From: Jaapia argillacea MUCL 33604
Taxonomy: Eukaryota > Basidiomycota > Agaricomycetes > Jaapiales > Jaapiaceae
Length of the DNA stretch: 46,274 nt
Reading direction: 5' to 3'
Assembly (NCBI GenBank): GCA_000697665.1
Contig: KL197716.1
Span: forward strand, 223,385 to 269,658
Below, piece after piece: positions 10,282 through 20,589 of the stretch. The stretch's first letter is position 1. Every line of letters starts with the position of its first letter. The notes below the pieces were generated by a model. It saw nothing but the letters and a program-made list of their open reading frames with translations. It did not search any database and was not told where the DNA came from. Both the position numbers and the translations under genes were made by a program.

Positions 10282-12494
10282 TCAGGCTTCGCAGAAATCA
10301 GGACCCACCTGAAGTGACAAGTGGCAAGCCGGACCAGGTGACGCAGCCGACTTCCCCAGGAGAGCATCTATCTGGCAGCCGGATTGACGTACGAGTTCAA
10401 GATATTGAGAAGCCAGCCACAAGTGTGCATGAGGAATGCTAATGCAGAAGGGAGAGTTCTTCCTAGGATCGGTAACATATCAATAGAAGGAAGGGTGTAC
10501 AACCCGGATAGTCATTTCCTCTCAATTGGTTCGAGACACAGGGTTGAAAGGAGAATGAAGTATGGCATGCAACGATTCAACAATGACCTTCCCTTCAGCA
10601 TCCTTGATGCCAACGAGGCTTGACAAGTTCTCCAATGAGAGAGGCTCTGCAATGGACATGATCACTGCGAGGAGGGGGCAGAAGCTATCCTGGTAAATAG
10701 ATCGCTTGAGATGAGTGTATGCCCGTTCAAGGACCACACGATAGATGGCCTCAAGCCTTTCTTCAGGGTCATCCCTGGCGTCATCAGGTGGATTGAGGAT
10801 CAAGCGTAAATCTTCGTCCAGATCGCGGGATTGCTCAAGGAAGTCGCAGACGGCTGAAGCCCAGATGAAGAGGCCACCGGCACCGTCCAAAAGGTCTTGT
10901 CTCAGCTGGGGGTTAGGCCAAGGGAGTAGCTTGACACCTTCATTGTCAGTACAAATAGTTCTCATTCGGGTATCAAAGTATCTCGCAAGGTCATCCTGAT
11001 TTGGGGGTGCGCAGAGATCAATGTAGAGGCATAGGGTGTCTTTCAAGGGCACAATTCTATCAAACTGGGTCTCCAGGCGACTCATGAGAAACAGTTTGAT
11101 GTGGCTTTGCAGGCAATCCAATGCTTGACAAACCAACTGCAAGATATCAACAGCATCATCACATTCATCCAATGCATCCATCACAATTACGAAGGGGGAA
11201 GCGGGCGGTTTGGACGCCTTCAATGGGCCCAAGAGAAGTTCAGAAAATTGACAATCCGATGTCGATGGAATGGATTGTTTCAAAACGTCACAAAGGTGTG
11301 TCCAGAAGGATTGGTGACAGAAGGTGAGGTGGTAGGCAATCATTGCCCAAACATTGCATCTGCTACAACGGGGAGCATCATCACGAGAGAAGAAGAAGCT
11401 ACCTCCAAGACGTTTTTGCTTGTGGAGTGAGTAAGCTACGGTGTGGGCAATGGTAGTTTTCCTCAGTCCAGCCACACCACAAAGGTATGCAATGGGAGCT
11501 CTGGGGGAGGTATTTGGAAAACCCCAATCTTCGATTTCATGAAGGATTTCTGCACGAGTGCCTTCACAGCAAATAAGCGTGTCTCGCCACTCTGCACCTT
11601 GGACCAACAAAGCTTGAAGGTGATAGAGGAGATTGACTTTGGCTAACATTTTCCAGAACAACATTAGCCCTGCCATCCAAGTTCAGAGATCCAACATACC
11701 CAAGTCTTTCACGCTGGCGTGTACATCCTTCAAGTCGGCATGCACATCCTTCAAGTCGGCATGCACATCCTTCAAGTTGGCATGCACATCCTTCAAGTTG
11801 GCATGCATATCCTTCAAGTTGGCATGCACATCCTTCAAGTCAGCATGCACATCCTTCACATGGGCATCCACATCGAGCTGGTGGTGTGCCAACCGCTGGG
11901 CAATGCTCTCATTCTGTTTGGACTTTGCCCTATCAAGAAGTTGCTTCAGGCTCCTGTGACGGATTCTGGTGAGGAAACATTGGAATATCAACTCTACAAG
12001 GCTCCGACCTTGCAAGTTCATCACAGGATTGTTGTATCTCCAAGTCCACGCCATCAGGAGCACTTAAAAGCCGAACCTCAAGGACTCGGAAAGTTCGACA
12101 TGTATAGTCAGCCAATCTCTCCCATTTTTCAACGTTATCCCTGACTCGCTACAATTGCAAAATATTTAGATCAGTCCGCATGCTGGAGACAATCGTGACG
12201 ACTGACCTCGACAATCTTGAGGATCTGGACAGTCAGGCCTCCAATCGTCTTCACAAATGGGAAGTGCCCAAGAACCTCCCCAACGTCTGTCAAAGCTGCA
12301 GCTACTTCCTGGCCCACAGAAGTCACAAAGGTAGGAAGATCAGGGTCTCTCAGTAGAGATACAAGCTCTGGGGAAGGTTGTGATGGTGTCGGACTGGGTG
12401 GAACAGGAGGTGTAGGGGTTGGAGTAGCAGAGGGAGATCATGATGATAGGAACTTTGGTGTGAAACTACGAACGAATTTAACTCTTTTCCTCAT
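10282..12494 (-). pseudogene. NACHT/STAND (NLR-like) gene with multiple lesions
   Basis: From ATG 12494 the minus strand encodes a basic start (MRKRVKFVRSFTPKF), a proline-rich stretch, a helical region (PELVSLLRDPDLPTFVTSV..), a second helical exon (VRDNVEKWERLADY), then LKQLLDRAKSK followed by about seven LKDVHAN/D heptads. A 59-nt intron (gtatgt..ttag, near 11690-11640) joins it in frame to the NACHT domain: AYLCGVAGLRKTTIA (P-loop), FVIVMDALDEC (Walker B) and a helical tail. Lesions: an in-frame TGA at 12438-12440, a TGA ending the main NACHT frame at 10522, and another TGA in VHPSFY*YVTD at about 10475. The P-loop itself reads GLRKT where active members have GSGKT. The C-terminus stops at 10282 with no WD40, ankyrin or TPR repeats, so it may be truncated. 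Such proteins act as fungal intracellular recognition switches; this copy is probably not functional. Confidence 0.75.
11702..11870 (-). repeat. 21-bp tandem repeat coding a heptad coil
   Basis: A unit of 21 bp (plus strand ACATCCTTCAAGTCGGCATGC, with one base varying between copies) recurs about seven to eight times. On the minus strand each unit encodes one heptad, LKDVHAN or LKDVHAD, with hydrophobic L and V at positions 1 and 4. The array lies just before the NACHT domain of the STAND gene and is best read as a coiled-coil linker. The near identity of units implies recent unequal exchange or slippage. Confidence 0.85.
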
Positions 12495-12621
12495 CGTGGA
12501 CTGAGCGAATTGGAGAGATCAAGACAAGGTCAACAAGGATATGTAGAAGCCTGGAGACTGCAGGTCATTACATAGGCTCAAAGACGCACACTATGGGTGC
12601 ACGCCTGCTATGGTGTTTGTA

Positions 12622-13165
12622 CTACTGAGCTAAGTTATCTTCACGAACTCGAGGAGGACATTATTCATGGTGATCTTTGCATGGTAAGCAATGACTATGC
12701 CCATCAATACTATAGTGGTATTTAAAACTGCCTTCTAGGAGAATATATTTATTGACCATGACATCCGAGTCTGTCCACACATAAGTGGTTTGGCCAGGCT
12801 TCTGGCCCATAACTCTCAACCACGATACAATCTCTTTCTTTTTCCCAGGCCAATAGTTACAACCAAAAAGGGTGATGTTTGCGCATATGGATATGTTTGC
12901 CTTCATGTAAGTCCTAGCTTCACTTCACATCATAGATCTGGTAGTTCCTCCAACTATTTATCAGTTGTGGACTGGGGGAAGAATCAAAGTGAAGAAGGTC
13001 ATGTTCCGACCAGGGCATAGAAGGCCAAAAGCACGCCCAACTGAGAGATGTGGTGGTAGTTTGATGCCTGACGAGCTCTGGAATCTGATTATGCTGGGCT
13101 GGTCCAGCCGATGGGAGAAGGGGAATCAACCAACAATGAGGGAAATTGCTGAGGAGATGGGTTAA
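12622..13165 (+). pseudogene. N-truncated kinase remnant
   Basis: The plus strand encodes ELSYLHELEEDIIHGDLCM, then after an intron (gtaagc..ttctag) ENIFIDHDIRVC, SGLARLLAHNSQP and TTKKGDVCAYGYVCLH, then after another intron a C-lobe ending GGSLMPDELWNLIMLGW..PTMREIAEEMG with TAA at about 13163. These are kinase subdomains VIb to XI. The N-lobe, glycine loop and VAIK lysine are absent, the DFG position reads HISGLA so the metal-binding Asp is gone, and the APE segment is missing. It resembles the same Agaricomycete TKL family as the kinase at 7572. It starts just upstream of the STAND gene, pointing away from it. A pseudokinase is possible, but truncation favours a dead fragment. Confidence 0.7.
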
Positions 13166-13316
13166 CTCCATGTGAAATTACTTGAGGACCAGGTGTGTTT
13201 GTCGAAAGGTCCATTTATTCAGAACTGATGGTTGCTAAGGAGATGGGTGCACTACATCCTGACAAGAAGGACCAGGTGTGTTTGTTGTAAAGTCGATTTA
13301 TTCAGAAACTGACGAT
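13148..13316 (+). repeat. Tandem duplication of about 85 bp at a kinase 3' end
   Basis: Unit 1 (13148-13232) covers the last codons and stop of the kinase remnant; unit 2 (13233-13316) repeats it. Both begin GCTxAGGAGATGGGT and contain GGACCAGGTGTGTTTGT and ATTTATTCAGAA. The second unit is non-coding. Confidence 0.75.
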
Positions 13317-13513
13317 AAGTAAAACACCACCCAGGATACTCAGGAGTGTTTGAGGTCGTTGATGAGGAGGGATCATTTGGATGACTCGGAATCCTTGCCT
13401 GTCCAGAGTTTCTCCTCCAGCTAGGTGGTAGCTGGACAGTCGGACTAGCTTTGTCTTTTGTACCGACGAATTATGGCAACTTGCAGGTCATTGTCGTGGG
13501 TTAGCAGCCTGAG
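13317..13513. other. Gap before hAT-like element 2
   Basis: No gene or motif is recognised. The final eight bases (AGCCTGAG) are the left copy of the target duplication of the element that follows. Confidence 0.4.
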
Positions 13514-14476
13514 TAGTGTATGGGGAATTTCAAATCCTCCCAAACTGATGGGTAAATTTACCAGGGCCTCAAGGGATGGCAAGATTAACCTGTGTAAATT
13601 ACTGTAAATTAACGGGCATAGCTATCTGTAAATTAACGCTGGTTGACGGGTTAATTTGGCCCTAATTAACCAGTCAATTACAGAAAAACGGTCATTCAGG
13701 CCCATCCTGACAACATGAGGAGTGAAAGACCCTTAGAACTTGTTCCAATCTCGCTTCCGCTGGGGTGGCCTTGGCTGATTAGTACTGATTCGAGTCTGCC
13801 TTGTCTGCGAGACTCAAACAGGCTGATTGACAACTGATGCAGGATCAGACTGAATGCCTCTGAGGAGTGTGACGAAACTGTTGATGGACTCACCAAGATT
13901 AAGCAATCCCGGCTGCGGCAACGACAAACCATCGCACGCCTGAAAAATTCATGATCAGGTGGAGATGTGTCCAGTCACCCGTCAGGATCATTGTCGTCGA
14001 GATCAATGATGTTGGTGTTGTCCCCTTTCGTGTGGGGAGATCTATGAATACGGACATACCCCAGGATTGTACTACTTACACGATGCCACCCACGGGCGGT
14101 AGGGAGTTAATTGATGGATGAGACATATTGGTGACTTCGGCGACGAGCATTCAGCCAGGACCAGAACACCTGATTAGGCAGTCAGGGAATTTGGAAGAAG
14201 GGAATGAATTTTGATTGCTGGGGTCAGGGAACAACATAGTGTTGAAGTCAATTCAGTGTGATAGAGGACCAGATGGATAGACAAACACCGATAACATAGG
14301 CGAACATGTCCTTCTGGTAAGTAATTGGGTGGCAAACAGGTCCTAATTTTAGGATCCAAATTTACCCAAATTTACCTCGTCAATCTGGAGACCTTGGTCG
14401 AGGGAGTTGATCAACGTTGATTTACCCATGTTAATTAACCGGTGTTAATTAACAACCCCAAATTCCCCGTACACTA
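13514..14476. mobile_element. hAT-like non-autonomous element with perfect 8-bp TSD
   Basis: The left end reads TAGTGTATGGGGAATTT and the complementary right end reads TAGTGTACGGGGAATTT, one mismatch in 17. The element is flanked by identical 8-mers AGCCTGAG at 13506-13513 and 14477-14484. The interior (963 bp in all) has AT-rich TTAATTAAC/TAAATTTAC motifs near both ends and no transposase-like frame. Terminal TAGTG and an exact 8-bp duplication point to hAT. Confidence 0.85.
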
Positions 14477-14484
14477 AGCCTGAG

Positions 14485-15977
14485 AGGACCTCGGTAATAA
14501 GGAAGTGGCGCATGGAATCGAAGCAGCAACCGAACGCCAACGCTCTCGAGACTCTGGATCAGTTGGCCGCTGCGTGTCTATCATACAGGTTCCGTTCCCA
14601 ATGTCATCGAATTCAATTTTGCAAGCAACTCATACAGAGTTCATAAAATACTCATATCAAATACTAACCCACAGACAGACCAGGAGGGATCACAATCACA
14701 ACCGCTCTTCGGTTCCACAACGAACCGACCATCTACTTCGTGAAGCAGCCCAATCCAGCTTGTAACCGGAACATCTTTGGATGGAATCACGGGGGCCTTT
14801 ATCACACATCTTCCCCTTGGACACGACCCAACTCTCCGACCTTTCCTAGGCGGGGCCCTCTCCGACGATCGTAACTAGTCTGCTTCTTCTGTTGTCCCTC
14901 CGAGTCGCGTCTTGGACGTAAAGCACCTTCAGTCAAAGGGTCGACCTCCAGTCGCATCCCCAACTGGAACAGTGTCCAACCGAGTCTTCGATACAAATAG
15001 CCTGGGGGCCTCGATTCCAAAGGTTCATCGACACCTTCAAGACGGATTGAATTCGACCTTCATTCAATGATACCTCTCTGACCCATCACCCTCACGATCG
15101 ATCTGAGTAACTCGACCCGTCGCAGCCAGCCCCGTACCTCAAGCCCGACTGGACGCGGCTCACCTCCATAAATCCAAATCTCGAAGACGGCGTTTATGTT
15201 GTTTGAGGATGGCAGTATCGTGGATGGAGGGGTAATGAGGGGATCTTCGTCCTTGTTTCGACTGGAGCCGCCACAGGATCAAGGTTTCGAGATCGGTATT
15301 TAACCGTGAATTGAGTGTGAGGTGGGGTTGGAGGCGATGTCGATAGATTGAACACGGTCGACGAGTGAAGGAAGCTGACTAGTCGAAGATGCTGAGAGTG
15401 TGGCGATATTCGCCAAGAGTAAGGGTTGCAACCGGTGCTACATGGTCTTGATAGATAACTGGAGCCAATGCGAGAGCGACTGAGAAAGAACGTTTGTCAG
15501 ATCGAGAAGTGCCGCATGAGCGGAAGAGATGGGAAGAAAGGCCTATCCTCTTCACACCTTGGATGTACAACCCAGTTCTGCCGGCACTCGAATGGTGAAA
15601 CGTTTTCGGTCGAGTTGGTAATGGGAGGCTGAAGATAGACGGGGTCGATTAAGATCGGTTTGAGAAGAAATCACAACGAACTCACCATCGCCACCTTTCC
15701 CTTCTCCTATTATCCATCCAGACCTCCATTGAGTCTTCCCGCCGAGATGAGATAAGTATGAGGGGCATTTCCTTCGCCGGAACATGAACGGACTGCAAGT
15801 AGACTGCCAAGTTTAGGCACGTTCTTTGATCTGGGATGGAAGACTTGAACGTACCTCCGTGACGACGACGAGAGCGAGTGATGTTGTCGTTATGTGGCGA
15901 GTTAATGTGGCTCGACGTCCAGAGGTTTGGCAGTACTTATATGAAGGGAATTAGATCGTGGCTTGGAACGATCTCCC
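14485..15977. other. Long stretch with no supported gene
   Basis: Several open frames of 60-86 codons occur on both strands (for example minus-strand frames at 14802-15020, 15379-15570 and 15552-15785), but none shows a recognisable motif or coherent exon chain. The stretch separates the second hAT-like element from the start of the second duplicated segment. Confidence 0.35.
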
Positions 15978-16152
15978 GTATCAAAGCGTTATCTCGGACT
16001 CATCGAGGCATACTGCAACGGTTGGGCTATATGAGGAGACCCAGGAGACTTGCTTGACGGTGACAGATGCCGAACGGGCGAACGGAGCTGAGACGGTGTG
16101 GTAGCGGATTCAGAAGTTCGAAAGGAACTTGGCCGGCACTGCTCTTGGCAAG

Positions 16153-16449
16153 CTAGCGCTCATGCAACTTCTTCTCATCCAACCACTCGCGCATTGGCAG
16201 GACAGCGTCTGCTACAGTATGATTATCACCGCAGCTCTCATCACGCTTCTGTTCCAGTCCACTCGGCACAGGGGATGAAGCATCTGTAGCTAACGCCGAG
16301 GCGGACTCGAAGTGTGTCCGTATTAGCAGTCCCGGCGGGAGGGAGGAACAGGAACATGGTCTCTGAGATGGTGGGAGTCGTTCAGGCAGTGCGTTTAGGT
16401 GAGTTTTAATCTTTACAAGGATACCACAGCCTCCCCGCTGAACCATCAC
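16153..16449 (-). CDS. Small ORF with conserved C-terminus, copy 2
   Basis: The minus-strand frame ends LPMREWLDEKKLHER with TAG at 16153-16155. Relative to copy 1 it has two whole-codon insertions (an N in GDNHTV and a P in LPMREW) and no frameshift in the last 60 codons, suggesting past selection on the protein. The upstream part is serine- and proline-rich (PCSCSSLPPGLL). No domain is recognised and the true start or upstream exons are unknown. It may be the last exon of a larger gene. Confidence 0.35.
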   Translation of the reverse strand: MMVQRGGCGILVKIKTHLNALPERLPPSQRPCSCSSLPPGLLIRTHFESASALATDASSPVPSGLEQKRDESCGDNHTVADAVLPMREWLDEKKLHER

Positions 16450-18271
16450 CCCTCATTTCCTCCCCAAAGGTCATCGGGTCTACGAAGACGAACCTTCCCG
16501 CTCACTCTACACCCTCGACCAATCACGATCGCAGTACCAGCCCCAAGTTCCTCTTCGCATCTTCGACGGCATCGCAAATAATCCAATCCAACAGTAGCGC
16601 CTTCGCAATTTTCTACCTTACTGGATCGTATAACACCCAGAGCCAACGTGATACGATCCTGCTGGCACTTCGTATGACCACATCCGACTCTTCAAATGGC
16701 CTATCCACGATTCGTAATAGAAACGCTGTACCATTCATACAACTCAACATTATCCATCCGATTCAAGTCTCGAGCTCCCACCCTCCTGATCGGTGCCATT
16801 CGATATTCATCATCGGTCCTCGCTATCTGGGCGGAATGTTACTAGTCGGTGGGAGGATAAATGCAGGAACGACCAGAGTGCACAACTGGCGGAAATCGGA
16901 GGTTCGGGCGCGTCTCTTCACTGCCAAATCGAATGGTTTTAGAACTTCGCAGCGAAGCCACGCTGGTCCTCCTCTCACCCCCAACCTCTCTATCACCCTT
17001 CGCGAAGAGACTTAAATTCTCCTCGACATCTTTTGGATCTGACATGAAGGTCAGCGGTAGCGGATGAAGGTGTTGGATCAGACAACCCTGCTCACTAGGT
17101 TATGAAGGCTGGCCACACGCTATCTAGGCTGTGGAGGGAATTTGGTCTTGAAGGTTGGAGAGAGGGCTGGGACATGCGTGTCGGAGGTCGGCTGATGAAC
17201 TAGTGGTGAAATCAGGGTCCGTGGAAGTTGAAGATAAGGCCTTCCATGGTCGCAACAAGTTCGTCCAGCACCGCTTTATCTGACTGAAGCATACTCATAC
17301 ATTTCCTCCTCGAGGCCTCAGAATCGCCACCAGAGACCAAGCCCACATCACTTTGCACCCCATACCAATCATGAGCACCGAGCGTTCGTCTGCACCTTCG
17401 CGAAAGTCATGAACAGCCCCATCCAACATCATCGTCGCGATATTACACCTCGATCGTGACAAACTCCACGAGATCTACCTGCCGTGAATCCTGTTTGTCC
17501 AACCGTCTGGCTTTCGTCCCACGCTCCACCGATGCACTTTCGGGAGCTATCCAGCGGAGTGGTGAGGTTTTAGGGAGGATATGGAGTGATTAGGGTGGTT
17601 GTCTTCTGGTGAGAGCAGGGTTCAATTCTTCGTTTGAAGATTCTCGGCGGTTTCTGGGCATAGCATGATCCGATGGAAGGCGACTGTCGGCGTTCGTTGC
17701 TATGTAACAGATAACTTTCAAAACTAAATCTACCTCCTCGTTGTTGTCACTGCTGGCCATCGTCGAACAGCATTGAGCACAATCATTATCTCTCCTCACC
17801 AGTGAGAATTAGACTTTTCGCCGGGCTAGTTCTTATCGGAGCAAAAATGATGTCACAATACCAACATATGTACATTGACAGGCGCTGCTCGTCGTGAATG
17901 GACCGCAGGCGGACACCAGCTAAAATCAAGTCCCCCATACCCTCGACTACCTCTATATTTTCATGAGAATTCAACGAGCGTACGGCCGATTGGCAGCCCC
18001 CCGCAGAGTTGCTCGGAAACGACCTCTGGTGAGGACCAATCAGCGGGAAAGGGCACACGGTTGGCCACGATCCAAGCCGTTGAGGACGAGGAGAGGAGAA
18101 GGTGGCCAAAGTATCGGCGACGGGATGTCGCCAAAGCCGCAGCCATGAATTTGCGCTGGTGAAATACGCCTCATCATCTGGACAAAGGAACAGAGCAGCG
18201 ACTTGAGACACGACATACCAGTGGTACGAGTAGCACTCTCTTCTTTGAGCGCCCATGGCTGATATGTGGAC
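16450..18271. other. Duplicated stretch without an assignable gene, copy 2
   Basis: Counterpart of 700-2613. The longest minus-strand frame (17786-18256) is not preserved in copy 1, where the equivalent region is interrupted, and it contains no recognisable motif. I see no gene that I can support here. Confidence 0.3.
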
Positions 18272-20017
18272 TTACACCTCGACAACATCAGGGAGAATTT
18301 CTTGTGGGTGTGTAGACTCGATATTTTGTTCCCGAGGGAGCTCTGGATTGCCTCCGATATCAGGGTTAGGAGCTAAACTCCGTAACTGATATTCTATCTC
18401 CTGGGTGTCAAGGCACAATCGATGCTGGCGGGAGGCGTGACGGATGTTCAGGATGAGGCGTGAACCCAGAGTGCAAGTCATTGTGACGGAGAAGCTTCCC
18501 ATAATTTGTAAGCCTCCCTGCTGGTGTCCTTTCATCAGCGGTTCGGTTACTTTGAGAGGAAGGCGAAGAAACGAACCGGCAGAGCAAATAGGAAAATGGT
18601 GGTCAACAGATATGTTGTGAACACCCTTCTGAAAAAATCAGTTGAACCAGCCAAGTGGGCGGAGGGTGAAACGCACGCAAAGAAATACACGAAACTGTCC
18701 CGAAGGAGCACTTCTGTGACGACTTCTGTCCGCCATCTGTGCTGAAATCTTGACAGGTGTAGAATAGCTTTGTAGAAAGCGAGAAGGAATAGGATAGCCT
18801 CGAATGCCATGATACAGACCGAAGTGAGCCAGATGTGCTTGGGAATTTTTTGGATTATACACCGAGTGCGTCCAGCTAGAGGGGCAGCGACAACTAGGGA
18901 AAACAAAGCAGAGGGTCAGATGATGTTCTCATGAGACGAAAATAGACATACCTATGAAGTCGTGGGTGGAGAGTAAGAATGCCAGCGCAACAGCGATTTG
19001 TATGAGATAACATATGGCCACGGCGCCCGAAACGAGAGCTGAGCGCTCATACATGGCGAATATTCGGAGTTGCATGGTAACTGCCAAGTTCAAATGAACG
19101 ATGGGGCAGACGCAATGGTGAGAGGTTGGCGAACCTTGGACTATCCAAGGAGGAATCAATGTTGTCCAACCTTGCAACACAAACATTAACCAGCCTGGAG
19201 AACGATAATTTAGCGAAACACGAAGTGAGAGCGAGAGCCCCACCATACGTACATCTAATACACCCATAAGCGCTCGAGATGTTGATTACAAGTATGTATG
19301 AAGACAGAAGACACACACTGCTGTAAGATTAGCATCAGCTGAGACTCTGTGGATGGCTGAAGAACGCACGTAAGTATTTAACCCTTCCACAAGAATTACT
19401 AATATAGGTGAGACCGTTTTAGCCTACTTAGCAGATGTAGAATGTTACCTACGAGCAGTGTTTGCCCTAGAGATAGAGGCGAATTGTTGGGTTCAACGTT
19501 GTGCAGACATCCGAAAGCAAAGAACCTCACAGAATCATCCCATTGCCACAGAATCGGGTCTACCATCGACAAAGTATGAAGAAGCCCCATATGAATTGGA
19601 TCGAAAACAAAAAGACAACCCACCAGAAAGTAGAGGATTTTCGCAGCAGACCATCCTTGGTTCTACAGCGCCGCGATGTGGGTGACGCCATTCGGGCAAA
19701 GAAAAATTGAAGACAAACCCAAATCAACTCGACCTCGCATCCTCCATCAGGAATAATCGCCAACAAATGATTTTCTGGGAACATACCTCCTGATCCAGCG
19801 TGACAACTGGACAACGAACAGGTTAGATGTGTATCGGCGTCCGAGACAGAATGCCAAAACCGTACTGTAATCATACAATGAGGCAGCAGCGGCCGAAACT
19901 GGTGAACGAGCTCGCGGTTAGAAATGTGTCGACTCAGGTTAAGCGAAACATGCCTTGGCAGAGTCGACTGATTTCAATGCCATAGACATACATGATGGCA
20001 TTGGCTTGCGCTGACAT
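18272..20017 (-). CDS. DUF6533-type integral membrane protein (copy B, intact)
   Basis: From ATG 20017 thirteen exons can be chained with lengths summing to 975 nt (324 aa). They encode MSAQANAIMYVYGIEISRLC, SAAAASLYDYIVTLDQE, the 15-nt micro-exon VELIW (19719-19733), NQGWSAAKILYFL, TRFCGNGMIL, SSVCLLSSYILVIN, WLMFVLQGWTTLIPPWIVQ, MQLRIFAMYERSALVSG, KIPKHIWLTSVCIMAFEAI, LLRDSFVYFFA, RVFTTYLLTTIFLFALP and a last exon with GSRLILNIR and a charged tail. YDYxxTLDQExxxxW and LLRDSxxYF are hallmarks of the basidiomycete DUF6533 family, multi-pass proteins of unknown function with about seven hydrophobic segments. Intron 1 (19953-19899) uses a GC donor (CAAG|GCATGT). Stop TAA is at 18272-18274. The gene lies in the second duplicated segment and is very likely functional. 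Confidence 0.88.
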
Positions 20018-20589
20018 ACTAACAGGACGAGCAACGCTTGAGTTAGAACTCGCGCGAAGTTCTGGTAGGGGGAGTTTTGGCAAGGAAGTGACTGAAACTA
20101 ATTCAGATCGCTCGGACCCCATAGTCAACTCGGGAGCTTTAGACGTTCCATTACATTAAGGAGGGAACGTACCTGGATCTGGCATAGCTGGACAGCGTGG
20201 GTGGCCGTAAGCCCTCCTTCCGCCTCGAGGTGGTGTCGTCTCGTGCCGTCTGTTGACAATTGTGAGGAACTGCACTCGGACATTTTAAATATAGATCAAC
20301 ATAACCGTCGACGCGCTTCAGACCATACTTCCGATCGTATGTTACACCGGAAGCTGACAAGCAGACGGAATACCACAACGGAGAAGTTCACCATTCAGAA
20401 TCGAAGTAAGGCCAATGCAGCCTAGAGACCTTGGAAGGGTATGTGGAAACTGTGTGCGAATACCGTAATCCACGAGTCAGATGACCAGCGGAGCCAAATA
20501 TCAGAGGAATAGGCTGAAAACGCCCGTACCGCCATCAGTGATAGGGAAGGGTCGTGGCGTTTGTCGGGGCCAAGAACCGCCCGACTGGG

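Noticed and set aside
11719-12144. Plus-strand ORF with repeated MHILQVG units
   Set aside because: It is the antisense reading of the LKDVHAN heptad array of the STAND gene; the minus frame connects in phase to a NACHT domain.
14802-15785. Minus-strand ORFs at 14802-15020, 15379-15570 and 15552-15785 as exons of one gene
   Set aside because: No family motif and no splice pairs that connect them in frame could be found by eye.
17786-18256. 156-codon minus-strand ORF downstream of the DUF6533 gene
   Set aside because: The equivalent region in the other duplicate is interrupted and no motif is recognised, so length alone is not convincing.
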